In this document: positions 41,450 through 49,779 of the stretch, one piece after another
Layout of the letters: the number at the start of each line of letters is the position of its first letter
How positions within the stretch are numbered: the stretch's first letter is position 1
Assembly (NCBI GenBank): GCA_018267315.1
Contig: JAFDYS010000013.1
Coordinates: 1 to 50,156 of the forward strand
Direction: 5' to 3'
DNA: 50,156 nt
Origin: Bacteroidota bacterium
Lineage (GTDB): Bacteria > Bacteroidota > Bacteroidia > Chitinophagales > UBA10324
Notes under the pieces: generated by a model
The model's database searches: none
What the model was told of the DNA's origin: nothing
What the model saw: only the letters and a program-made list of their open reading frames with translations
Position numbers and translations under genes: made by a program

Positions 41450-42934
41450 ATGAACATCAGAAAGATTGGTCTCGTTGCCTTCGTTGCAGTGGTGAGTACC
41501 CTGGTAACCCTTGCTGCGTACAATTATTTAGCCCGGCCATCGGCACAAACCTTTGAACAGAAACAGGCCGCCCGCTTTGAGTCTGTCAGTTATCCTTCGG
41601 GCTCAGAAGTGCCGGCCATGCTTGATTTCCGGTATGCTGCCAAAATCACCACGCCGGCCGTGGTACATATAAAAACAACCTATGCCCCCCGCAGCGCATC
41701 ACGCAACGACAATAACCCGTTCAGGGATTTCTTTGGTGATGACTTTTTCAGCCCATGGGGACAATCTCCCTATCAGCAGCAGCCGCAGGAATCATCCGGC
41801 TCGGGTGTGATCATATCTGATGATGGGTACATCGTTACCAACAACCACGTTATTGACGGCGGCGATAATATTGAAGTGATCCTGGCCAATAAGAAATCCT
41901 ACAAAGCGAAAATGATTGGCACAGATCCATCTACGGATATTGCACTGATAAAAATCGACGAGACCGCATTACCATTTATCCGCTTCGGAAATTCAGATTC
42001 TGTAGAAGTGGGTGAATGGGTGTTGGCAGTTGGCAACCCGTTCAATCTTGAATCAACCGTTACCGCCGGAATTGTAAGTGCCAAAGGCAGAAACATCAAT
42101 ATTCTCCGCAGTAAAGACAACAGTGCGGTGGAAGCTTTCATCCAAACTGATGCGGCAGTAAATCCCGGTAACAGCGGCGGCGCACTGGTAAACACTGCCG
42201 GCGAATTGGTGGGAATCAATTCCGCCATTGCGACACCAACAGGAACATTTGCCGGATACTCTTTTGCCGTTCCGGTGAACCTCGTGAGCAAGGTGGTTAA
42301 CGACCTGATGAAATTCGGAATGGTGCAGCGCGGTTATTTGGGAATACAGATCGCTACCGTTACTGATGAGCTCGCAAAACAGAAAGGACTCAATGACCTC
42401 AACGGAGTGTATGTGGATTCCATTTACGATGGCAGTGCGGCCGATGATGCGGGAATCAAATCCGGCGATGTGATCACCAAAATCAACGGCACCGCAGTGA
42501 ATACCTCACCTGAATTACAGGAGCAGGTTTCACGCTATCATCCCGGCGATAAGATCACGGTGACTTATAAGCGCGACGGAAAAGAAAAAGTGGCAACGGC
42601 CACCCTGAAAAACAAAGAAGGCAATACGAGTTATCTCAAAAAAGAAGAAGTGAGTGCGGTTGAGAGTCTGGGTGCCGAATTCGCGAACTTATCGGATAAG
42701 GAAAAGAAAGATCTCGGTTTACAGGGAGGGGTGAAAGTGGTTCGCCTCGGCGATGGAAAACTCAGCCAGAATACGAACATGAAGGAAGGATTCATCATCA
42801 CGAAAATTGACAACAAGCAGGTAAACAGTGTGGATGATTTGAAACAGGCCCTCATGAATAAGAAAGGCGGGGTCATGATTGAAGGAAGGTATCCGGATTA
42901 TCCGGGGCAATATTTCTATGCATTCGGCCTTTGA
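41450..42934 (+). CDS. DegP/HtrA-type periplasmic serine protease with two PDZ domains
   Basis: The 494-residue protein has an uncleaved or cleaved N-terminal membrane/signal segment (residues 5-28), a trypsin-like domain with the triad H133 (TNNHVID), D163 (TDIALIK) and S242 (GNSGGAL), a LA loop with DDFFSPWG, and two PDZ domains (about 290-385 with GYLGIQIA, and 400-490). It degrades or refolds misfolded envelope proteins. All catalytic residues are present. It is a single-gene unit ending at a strong hairpin terminator; regulation by an envelope stress sigma factor is common in the family but no such promoter was recognised. Confidence 0.96.
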   Translation: MNIRKIGLVAFVAVVSTLVTLAAYNYLARPSAQTFEQKQAARFESVSYPSGSEVPAMLDFRYAAKITTPAVVHIKTTYAPRSASRNDNNPFRDFFGDDFFSPWGQSPYQQQPQESSGSGVIISDDGYIVTNNHVIDGGDNIEVILANKKSYKAKMIGTDPSTDIALIKIDETALPFIRFGNSDSVEVGEWVLAVGNPFNLESTVTAGIVSAKGRNINILRSKDNSAVEAFIQTDAAVNPGNSGGALVNTAGELVGINSAIATPTGTFAGYSFAVPVNLVSKVVNDLMKFGMVQRGYLGIQIATVTDELAKQKGLNDLNGVYVDSIYDGSAADDAGIKSGDVITKINGTAVNTSPELQEQVSRYHPGDKITVTYKRDGKEKVATATLKNKEGNTSYLKKEEVSAVESLGAEFANLSDKEKKDLGLQGGVKVVRLGDGKLSQNTNMKEGFIITKIDNKQVNSVDDLKQALMNKKGGVMIEGRYPDYPGQYFYAFGL

Positions 42935-42950
42935 TAAACTCTGACTGAAC

Positions 42951-42977
42951 AAAAAGCCACCTGACGGTGGCTTTTTT
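42951..42977. terminator. Strong bidirectional intrinsic terminator after the DegP-type gene
   Basis: AAAAAGCCACC (42951-42961) pairs with GGTGGCTTTTT (42966-42976) around a TGAC loop, with six T at 42972-42977. It is a perfect 11-bp stem with an A-tract on one side and a T-tract on the other, working on both strands. Confidence 0.85.
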
Positions 42978-43109
42978 GTTTTAAGACACTCTTACAGCGA
43001 CCTGTTTAAATCAATCGAATTTAAATTCTTCAACAAGGGCTAACCAAAATATATTAGCTGAAACAAAAAAACGGAATAAGGGTTTGAGTATTCCATCGTC
43101 ATTCTCTTG

Positions 43110-43138
43110 TTGACAACTGACAAGTAAAATGATATTAT
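43110..43138 (+). promoter_or_regulatory. Sigma70-like promoter (TTGACA-17 bp-TATTAT)
   Basis: TTGACA (43110-43115), a 17-bp spacer and TATTAT (43133-43138) match the E. coli-type consensus at eleven of twelve positions. It lies 38 bp before the beta-helix/PKD gene. Bacteroidota housekeeping promoters normally use TTTG and TAnnTTTG, so this may be coincidence in an AT-rich leader. Confidence 0.3.
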
Positions 43139-43176
43139 TTAGCCAATCAATATTCTGAATTCAAAATCTATCCACC

Positions 43177-45822
43177 ATGAATTTTCGATTACTAATCACA
43201 TTGGTTGCCTTCTTTCTTTCAACCACGTTTGTCCATGCTGACAATTACTACGTCACTTCCAATGCCGATGCGGGATCGGGCACACTGAGAGAGGCCATTG
43301 CACTCACCAATGATCACGCAGGACAGGATTCCATCAAATTCAATTTACCCGGAACCGACGTGATGGGCCGTACCATTACAATTGATTCCGTATTACCAGC
43401 CGTGACTGATCCGCTCGTGATTGACGGTGTGTCACAAACGGGAAATGTTTTTGGAACATCACTCGCTAAGGTGCAACTCGCCGGCGCCATCACCCTGGAT
43501 TACGGCATTTGGCTCAGTGCCGATTCATGCAGCATTTATGGGATGTTCATTCAGAATTTTGTGACCGGTGTGCTGGTTAGCGGCAGCTACAATCAAATTG
43601 GTGCGGTGACCAAAGGCAACACTATTTTCAACTGTTCTGATGCCTGCATTGCCATCGTGGAAGCCGACCATGTGGCCATGCTCAGCAATCTTATAGGCAT
43701 TGACACCGCTCAGCAAGTCGGTTCTCTTGTTGGTATTGGAATCAATGTGGACAACAGTCAGATTATTTCGATTGGCGGAAGATCGAGTGAAGGACGAAAT
43801 ATTATTTCCGGAAACACAAATGGCGTGAACATGATTTCAGCCAAGTTTGTGAACATGAATGCAAACTATATTGGTACTGATGTGAGCGGCACTTTTGCCA
43901 TCCCCAACAGCTATGGTATTTATGCCGTGTCAAACAATCTCAATGTTGAAATCGGCGGTGACTCGCTCTTTGAATCCAATCTCGTTTCCGGAAATACCTA
44001 TGCAGGCATTTACGGCCAGTTTGCTAACTCGGTCTTGCAGGGAAACCTTATCGGAGTTGACAAATCCGGAAACAATCCGTTAGGCAACGGAACCTATGGC
44101 ATTTACTTCGGCTCGGCTTCCAATGGTGTTCTCATTGGAGGCACTCAGGCCTTCCTGCCAAACCGCATTGCATACAATGGAAGTGAAGCCATCTACTTTG
44201 AAGATAATACCTGCCAAAAAATTTCAGTGATCAGAAATCTCGCTTATTGCAATTCACAGAGTGACGGACAGGGCGGATACCGGTTCAATGGGGGTAATGA
44301 CGGCATTCAACCGCCGCAAATTTTGATTGCGAATTCCGACGGAATCATCGGGCTTGCTCCTGCAGGCTACCAGGTTGATCTCTACATTGATGACACCTGT
44401 CAATATTGTGAAGGACGCACCTTGCTCGGCTCCGTAATTTCACAAGACAATGGCCTATTTGAATTTTCAGGAAACAACATTGCCGGCAATGTAACGGCGG
44501 TAATGACGGATTTGAATGGAAACAGTTCTGAGTTTACCGGTTGCGTTCCGGCCACCAGCGACATCTGCCTGATCCCTGACTTTATCGCTCCCGAAGATTC
44601 TGTTTGCTCTTACACGCCCATCCAGTTCCTTGATGCATCCATTACCAAGCCGGGAACGGATTTATCAGGATGGAACTGGGATTTCGGTGATGGCAATTCA
44701 TCTTCCGATCAAAATCCATCGCACGCTTATATGCAGGGCGGTGATTATACCGTAACACTCACAGTTACCAATACCGGCGACTGCATTGAGCAAATCTCCA
44801 AAACGATTTCTATCCTCTCAGCGCCTTCGCCTGCCTTCACTGTTTCCACACCGGTTTGTGCCGGTGCTGAAATTACTTTTACTGACGGGTCAACCGTATC
44901 CGAAGGAGATTCCATCATCGCATGGCATTGGAACTTCGGTGACGGTGGCGGCACAAGTCAGCAGAATCCGCATCACACATTCGACACCGCCGGTGACTAT
45001 ACCATTCTCTTCACGGTCACAGGACTGACTTGTGAAGTGGATTATACCCAGGATATTCATGTGGGAAGCGCTCCGGTAGCTCTTTTTGACAATCCGGAGT
45101 TTGCCTGTGTGGGAAGCAGTGTGCAGTTTGAAGACCAATCAACCATTGGCGGTGATGAAGTCATCACTTCATGGCTCTGGGATTTTGGCGACGGAAACAC
45201 TTCGGAAGAACAAAATCCCCAGCACACATACAGCCAATCCGGCTTGTTCAATTTCACATTGATAGTCACCTCTGATAACGGCTGCGCCACCAGTCAAACG
45301 GGAATTATCATGATCCTGAATTTACCCGATGCAGCATTCAGTTTTGAGCAAGCGGGTCTTACCGTCACGTTTACCAATGCATCTTCTGACAATGGCGCCT
45401 CCTCCTACACCTGGGATTTCGGTGACGGAAATTCTTCCACTGAAGAAAATCCCGTTCACCAATATGCTTCGGGCGGGGTATATACAGCTTGCCTCACTAT
45501 TTTCGACTCCACCTGCTCAGCTACAGATTCGGTGTGTCAAATTGTTGACCTGCCTACCGGTATAAATGATTTGTCAGGCGGCAATGTGCTCATTTATCCC
45601 AATCCTGCTGATGACATGCTGATGATGGACGGAATTCCGGAAAGCGTGACTGATGTGTTCCGCATCAATGCATTAGGACAGCGGGATTTGGTTTACGCAT
45701 CAAACACGAAGTCAAACCTGATCAAGCTTTACACTGCAACATGGCAGCAGGGAATTTACGCCCTTGAATTTTTTAGCGGAGGCAATCCGATAGGGAGCAG
45801 AAAGATTCAGATCATTCATTGA
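43177..45822 (+). CDS. Secreted right-handed beta-helix protein with four PKD domains and T9SS type A sorting domain
   Basis: A signal peptide (to VHAD, residue 22) is followed by a CSLREA-like start (NADAGSGTLREAI) and a parallel beta-helix region (about 60-420) with repeated NxIGTD/SGNT turns. Four PKD domains follow (about 465-795), each with the W-x-W/FGDG core (for example WNWDFGDGNS, WLWDFGDGNT). The C-terminus has VLIYPNPADDM and ends in a type A T9SS CTD. Such proteins are exported to the surface and often bind or degrade glycans. No catalytic residues of a known polysaccharide lyase are obvious, so binding or structural function is as likely as enzymatic. Confidence 0.87.
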   Translation: MNFRLLITLVAFFLSTTFVHADNYYVTSNADAGSGTLREAIALTNDHAGQDSIKFNLPGTDVMGRTITIDSVLPAVTDPLVIDGVSQTGNVFGTSLAKVQLAGAITLDYGIWLSADSCSIYGMFIQNFVTGVLVSGSYNQIGAVTKGNTIFNCSDACIAIVEADHVAMLSNLIGIDTAQQVGSLVGIGINVDNSQIISIGGRSSEGRNIISGNTNGVNMISAKFVNMNANYIGTDVSGTFAIPNSYGIYAVSNNLNVEIGGDSLFESNLVSGNTYAGIYGQFANSVLQGNLIGVDKSGNNPLGNGTYGIYFGSASNGVLIGGTQAFLPNRIAYNGSEAIYFEDNTCQKISVIRNLAYCNSQSDGQGGYRFNGGNDGIQPPQILIANSDGIIGLAPAGYQVDLYIDDTCQYCEGRTLLGSVISQDNGLFEFSGNNIAGNVTAVMTDLNGNSSEFTGCVPATSDICLIPDFIAPEDSVCSYTPIQFLDASITKPGTDLSGWNWDFGDGNSSSDQNPSHAYMQGGDYTVTLTVTNTGDCIEQISKTISILSAPSPAFTVSTPVCAGAEITFTDGSTVSEGDSIIAWHWNFGDGGGTSQQNPHHTFDTAGDYTILFTVTGLTCEVDYTQDIHVGSAPVALFDNPEFACVGSSVQFEDQSTIGGDEVITSWLWDFGDGNTSEEQNPQHTYSQSGLFNFTLIVTSDNGCATSQTGIIMILNLPDAAFSFEQAGLTVTFTNASSDNGASSYTWDFGDGNSSTEENPVHQYASGGVYTACLTIFDSTCSATDSVCQIVDLPTGINDLSGGNVLIYPNPADDMLMMDGIPESVTDVFRINALGQRDLVYASNTKSNLIKLYTATWQQGIYALEFFSGGNPIGSRKIQIIH

Positions 45823-45894
45823 TGAGAGTTGAAATCACATAGCTTCTTTAAGTATTATTAACTTATTGGCTAGGTGAAGGCATTTTATTACGAA

Positions 45895-45902
45895 TAAATT
45901 TG
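45895..45902 (+). promoter_or_regulatory. Possible -7 element (TAnnTTTG) upstream of the response regulator
   Basis: TAAATTTG lies 78 nt before the ATG. A TTG at 45866-45868 is at a longer spacing (26 nt) than usual. Low confidence. Confidence 0.25.
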
Positions 45903-45979
45903 CCACCTGAACGCGGGAGCCATTTAGGGCTACTGCTTATCATCAAAATCTATAAACCGGCATCAGCCCGCATTTTAAC

Positions 45980-46681
45980 ATGGCAAACGGCAAGCCCAGG
46001 ATTCTACTAGTTGAAGACGATTCCAATCTGGCTTTTGTATTGAAGGATAATCTGGAACGCAAGGGTTACGATATCACGCTCTGCAAAGATGGCGTTGAGG
46101 GACTCAGTCACTTCAGCAAAGAAAGCTACGACCTGTGCCTTTGCGATGTCATGATGCCGAAGATGGATGGCATTACGATGGCGGAAAGAATCCGGGCTTC
46201 GAATCATCAGATTCCCATCATTTTCATTTCAGCCAAATCATTGCTCGATGACAAGCTGGTTGCCTTTAAGGTTGGAGGTGACGACTACCTCATCAAGCCG
46301 TTCAGCATGGATGAACTCCTGTTCAAGGTGGATGTGTTTCTGCGCCGGAGCAAATCTGCGGCACCGGCCGAATCACCATTGAGCATCATGAGCATCGGGC
46401 AGTACCAATTCGATTTTCCGAATCTAACATTAACCTATGGCAACGAACGCATGACACTCACCATGCGCGAAGGCGAAGTGTTGAAATTTCTGGTGGTGCG
46501 AAAAGATCAACTTGTTCCGCGTGAAGAATTACTGAAACAGATTTGGGGGCGCGATGACTATTTTCTCGGCAGAAGTCTGGATGTATTCATTTCCCGTCTC
46601 AGAAAATATTTGAAGGACGATCCCAAAATCGCCATCGAGAACATTCACGGCGTTGGCTTCCGCCTCGTTGTAAAGTCGTGA
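45980..46681 (+). CDS. OmpR/PhoB-family response regulator
   Basis: The 233-residue protein has a receiver domain (1-120) with acidic pair D13/D14, phosphoacceptor D56 (CDVMMPKMDG) and K106 (YLIKPF), and a winged-helix DNA-binding domain (about 135-230) with LTMREGEVLKFL and RSLDVFISRLRKYL. It is followed by a histidine kinase gene after 97 bp, so it is the DNA-binding half of a two-component system. The pathway controlled is not evident; nothing nearby is an obvious target. Confidence 0.94.
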   Translation: MANGKPRILLVEDDSNLAFVLKDNLERKGYDITLCKDGVEGLSHFSKESYDLCLCDVMMPKMDGITMAERIRASNHQIPIIFISAKSLLDDKLVAFKVGGDDYLIKPFSMDELLFKVDVFLRRSKSAAPAESPLSIMSIGQYQFDFPNLTLTYGNERMTLTMREGEVLKFLVVRKDQLVPREELLKQIWGRDDYFLGRSLDVFISRLRKYLKDDPKIAIENIHGVGFRLVVKS

Positions 46682-46712
46682 ACCTTTCCAGGTAATTTTA
46701 TATCTAGTTTAA

Positions 46713-46768
46713 TTTACCATTTACCATTTACCATTTACCATTCACCATTCACTATTCACCTTTCACTA
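46713..46768 (+). repeat. Eight tandem copies of a 7-bp repeat upstream of the kinase gene
   Basis: The region reads TTTACCA four times, then TTCACCA, TTCACTA, TTCACCT and TTCACTA, 56 bp of uninterrupted heptamers ending 10 nt before the kinase ATG. The first four units are identical. Slippage would change the spacing of leader or promoter elements but not the reading frame, as it lies outside the coding sequence. Confidence 0.93.
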
Positions 46769-46778
46769 ATTTAGGGGC

Positions 46779-48101
46779 ATGAAGAAAAAGTCGCCGCTGC
46801 GGCTCATTCTGTTCCTCGGTATGATTTCCATTACCGGGGCCCTTATTACTCAGATGTTCTGGCTAAAAAAAGCCGTTCAGATTAAGCAGGCCAACTTTGA
46901 TCAGAATGTGCAGCTCGCCCTGCGCAGGGTGGCGGAGCATTTCGACTATTCTTCAACCGGAAGCATCACCCCCATTGATGTGGTGAACAAAATTTCGTCA
47001 AGAGAATTCCGGTTAAACCTCAATGATAAGGTGGATGTGAATCTGCTCGATTTTTATTTGAGAACCGAACTGGCCTATCCCGGCCTCGATATTGATTTCA
47101 ATTACATCGTTTATAACCTCAGCACTGACTCGGCCGTTTTCCAGCAGTTTGTAGAAATGGATAGGCCGGAAAAACTTTACCAGGTCTATTCCGATCTTCC
47201 TAACCTGCGCAACGGCGCCTACTATGCTGTGGTCAACTTCCCTACCCGCTCGGAATACATCGGCGTGAAAATGACGATCTGGATCTTTTCTTCCCTTGTG
47301 TTGCTCGTTTCCACTTTTTTCTTTGCCTATACCATATTGGTCATCGTAAGGCAGCGCCGCCTGGTGGAATCGCAGAAAGATTTCATCAACAACATGGCGC
47401 ATGAACTCAAAACGCCATTAGCCACCATCACTATTTCGGCTGAAACACTCAGTAGCCCTGAAATTCTCGAACAACCCGACCGGCTGCTGACCTACACCAA
47501 CATCATCAAGCACGAAACTGACCGGTTGCGCAATCAGGTGGATAAATTGCTGCAGATGGCCCGCATGGAGCGTGATAAGATTGAGTTGCATCTGGAAGAA
47601 CTCAATCTGCATGAATTAATCAGGGAAGTTATTCCCAACCTTTCGCTCAAACTGGAAGACCGCGAAGGCCTGCTTTACTATCATCTCGATGCGGCCGAAC
47701 ACATCATCAAAGCCGACAAGGTCCATCTCACCAACATCATCTACAACCTGCTCGATAACGCCGTGAAGTACACCGAAGGACGTCCCGTGATTGAAGTGAT
47801 CACCAAAAATGAAAACGGAAATCTCCTTCTCTCTGTCCGCGACAACGGCATCGGCATTCCGAAAGAATACCAGGAAAAGATCTTCGAAAAATTCTACCGC
47901 ATCCCCACCGGCAACATTCACGATGTTAAAGGTTTCGGGTTGGGGTTGCACTATTTGAAGATGGTAGTGAATGCTCACAAGTGGGAACTTCAATTAACAA
48001 GCGAAGAAGGTAATGGCAGCACATTCACCATTGTGATACCAAACACGGTGAAATCTGCAACGGCTGCACAAAAAGAAGAAGTGATCATGCACACGGCATA
48101 G
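46779..48101 (+). CDS. Membrane sensor histidine kinase
   Basis: The 440-residue kinase has two transmembrane helices (about 8-28 and 166-190) bracketing a periplasmic sensor region of about 135 residues without a recognised domain. A HisKA domain follows with H208 (NMAHELKTPLA), and a HATPase domain with the N box (NLLDNAVKY, N327), G1 (VRDNGIGIP) and G2 (GFGLGLHYL). It pairs with the response regulator just upstream. All catalytic motifs are intact. A heptamer repeat array separates the pair and could modulate translation of the kinase. Confidence 0.94.
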   Translation: MKKKSPLRLILFLGMISITGALITQMFWLKKAVQIKQANFDQNVQLALRRVAEHFDYSSTGSITPIDVVNKISSREFRLNLNDKVDVNLLDFYLRTELAYPGLDIDFNYIVYNLSTDSAVFQQFVEMDRPEKLYQVYSDLPNLRNGAYYAVVNFPTRSEYIGVKMTIWIFSSLVLLVSTFFFAYTILVIVRQRRLVESQKDFINNMAHELKTPLATITISAETLSSPEILEQPDRLLTYTNIIKHETDRLRNQVDKLLQMARMERDKIELHLEELNLHELIREVIPNLSLKLEDREGLLYYHLDAAEHIIKADKVHLTNIIYNLLDNAVKYTEGRPVIEVITKNENGNLLLSVRDNGIGIPKEYQEKIFEKFYRIPTGNIHDVKGFGLGLHYLKMVVNAHKWELQLTSEEGNGSTFTIVIPNTVKSATAAQKEEVIMHTA

Positions 48102-48149
48102 CCCTTCACTTATTTTCTGATCTGCTTTTTCAATCTCGGCTTCCCCCGT

Positions 48150-48157
48150 TACTTTTG
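48150..48157 (+). promoter_or_regulatory. Possible -7 element (TAnnTTTG) upstream of icd
   Basis: TACTTTTG lies 49 nt before the icd ATG, giving a leader of about 40 nt. A -33 TTG is not evident. Confidence 0.3.
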
Positions 48158-48205
48158 CTGCCTCCTCACAATTCCATTGACAAATAAACAACAACTTCTT
48201 TCCCT

Positions 48206-49540
48206 ATGATCGGAACCAGAATCACCATGCAAAACGGGCGCCTCAGCGTTCCCGACGATCCCATTCTTCCATTCATTGAAGGCGATGGCACAGGTCCTGA
48301 TATCTGGCGCGCCTCGGTGCGGGTGTTTGATGCGGCAGTTCAAAGAGCATACGGTGGCAAGAAGAAAGTAGTATGGAAAGAAGTGCTGGCCGGTGAAAAA
48401 GCATTTAACCAAACCGGTAATTGGTTGCCTGATGAAACGCTCGATGTGTTCAAAGAATATCTCGTCGGTATAAAAGGACCGCTCACCACTCCTGTCGGCG
48501 GCGGCATCCGTTCTCTCAACGTGGCGCTTCGTCAGATTCTCGATCTCTACGTTTGCCTTCGACCGGTGAGATATTTCCAGGGAACGCCGTCGCCGGTCAA
48601 ACGTCCCGAGTTGGTGGACATGGTGATCTTCCGTGAAAACACAGAAGACATTTATGCGGGCATCGAATACGCCGGAGGCACACCCGAGTCGCAGAAGGTT
48701 TTGGATTTCCTTGCCAAAGAATTTCCGAAGGATTTTTCCAAGATCCGTTTCGGCACGAAAGAAAAGAATGAAGCTTTCTGGAAAATGGTGGGCGCACCCA
48801 GCGTGATCAATGAGGTGATGGTGGGCATCGGCATCAAGCCCGTGAGCTGGAGCGGAAGCATACGCCTTATTCACAGCGCCATCTCTTACGCGCTTCAGCA
48901 CAAGCGCAAAAATGTGACTCTCGTTCACAAAGGCAACATCATGAAATTTACCGAAGGCGCCTTCCGCGACTGGGGCTACGCCATGGCCGAAGAATACTTC
49001 CCCGGGAAAATTTATACCTGGAACATGTGGGAGAAAACGAAGAAAGCCAAAGGTGAAGACGCCGCGAACGCAGAGCAAAAAGCGGCTCTCGCCGAAGGAA
49101 AACTTTTGGTGAAAGACGCCATTGCCGATATCACGCTGCAGCAGGTACTCACCCGCCCCGATGAATTTGACGTGATCGCTACACTCAACCTCAATGGTGA
49201 TTATTTGTCTGATGCTCTCGCTGCGCAAGTTGGCGGAATCGGAATTGCACCGGGTGCCAACATCAATTACATCACCGGTCACGCCATTTTTGAAGCCACA
49301 CATGGCACCGCGCCGAAGTACGCTAATCAGGACAAAGTGAATCCGGGTTCCGTGATCCTTAGCGGTGCGATGATGTTCGAGCATCTCGGCTGGAATGAAG
49401 TGGCAGATCTCATTCACAAGGGAATTGAAAAAGCCATCGCCACCAAGCGGGTCACCTACGACTTCCACCGGTTGATGGAAGGCGCCACACTGCTCAAATG
49501 CTCCGAGTTCGGTGATGAAATCATCCGGAACATGCAGTAA
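48206..49540 (+). CDS. icd: NADP-dependent isocitrate dehydrogenase
   Basis: Icd oxidises isocitrate to 2-oxoglutarate in the TCA cycle. The 444-residue protein is of the E. coli type: isocitrate-binding serine S103 ([13 protein letters not shown]), K242 ([12 protein letters not shown]), and the NADP-specific residues K371/Y372 ([12 protein letters not shown]) and Y418/R422 (VTYDFHRLM). An insertion of about 25 residues (277-300, Lys/Ala/Glu-rich) relative to the 416-residue E. coli enzyme is the main difference. The regulated serine is conserved, but no aceK is in view. It stands alone downstream of the two-component pair. Confidence 0.96.
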   Translation: MIGTRITMQNGRLSVPDDPILPFIEGDGTGPDIWRASVRVFDAAVQRAYGGKKKVVWKEVLAGEKAFNQTGNWLPDETLDVFKEYLVGIKGPLTTPVGGGIRSLNVALRQILDLYVCLRPVRYFQGTPSPVKRPELVDMVIFRENTEDIYAGIEYAGGTPESQKVLDFLAKEFPKDFSKIRFGTKEKNEAFWKMVGAPSVINEVMVGIGIKPVSWSGSIRLIHSAISYALQHKRKNVTLVHKGNIMKFTEGAFRDWGYAMAEEYFPGKIYTWNMWEKTKKAKGEDAANAEQKAALAEGKLLVKDAIADITLQQVLTRPDEFDVIATLNLNGDYLSDALAAQVGGIGIAPGANINYITGHAIFEATHGTAPKYANQDKVNPGSVILSGAMMFEHLGWNEVADLIHKGIEKAIATKRVTYDFHRLMEGATLLKCSEFGDEIIRNMQ

Positions 49541-49550
49541 CAAGCCGAAT

Positions 49551-49576
49551 GACTCGCGGACGAAAGACTTGCGGAC
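49551..49576 (+). repeat. Two imperfect copies of GACTYGCGGAC
   Basis: GACTCGCGGAC (49551-49561) and GACTTGCGGAC (49566-49576) are repeated with a 15-nt period, just after the icd stop. No function can be assigned. Confidence 0.6.
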
Positions 49577-49652
49577 ACATCAAGTCCCATGCTCTTTCTC
49601 CATTATGATTTCACGCTTGATTCGTCGAATAAATGAATTCGGGAAACGAAGC

Positions 49653-49687
49653 ACTCTGTGAGTGCTGTTTCACAGAAACTCTGTGAG
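49653..49687 (+). promoter_or_regulatory. Overlapping alternative hairpins upstream of the alpha/beta hydrolase
   Basis: ACTCTGTGAG occurs twice (49653-49662 and 49678-49687). The central TCACAGA (49670-49676) is complementary to TCTGTGA in both copies (49655-49661 and 49680-49686), so two mutually exclusive 7-bp stems can form. It may be an operator with an inverted and direct repeat or an RNA switch-like leader. Confidence 0.4.
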
Positions 49688-49779
49688 CTATTTTCTTCAA
49701 TCCGGTTCTTCACACATACATTTTGCAGAGGAATTGACTTACCATTTCTCTTCCTACCTTGCTGCAAACAACCAACTGC

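Noticed and set aside
46713..46768. Heptamer array considered as a CRISPR array
   Set aside because: Units are 7 bp and directly adjacent with no spacers, and no cas gene is present.
48149..49543. 464-codon open frame on the minus strand
   Set aside because: It is antisense to icd over its whole length, and the icd reading has every catalytic residue. The antisense product is His/Phe-rich with no domain sense.
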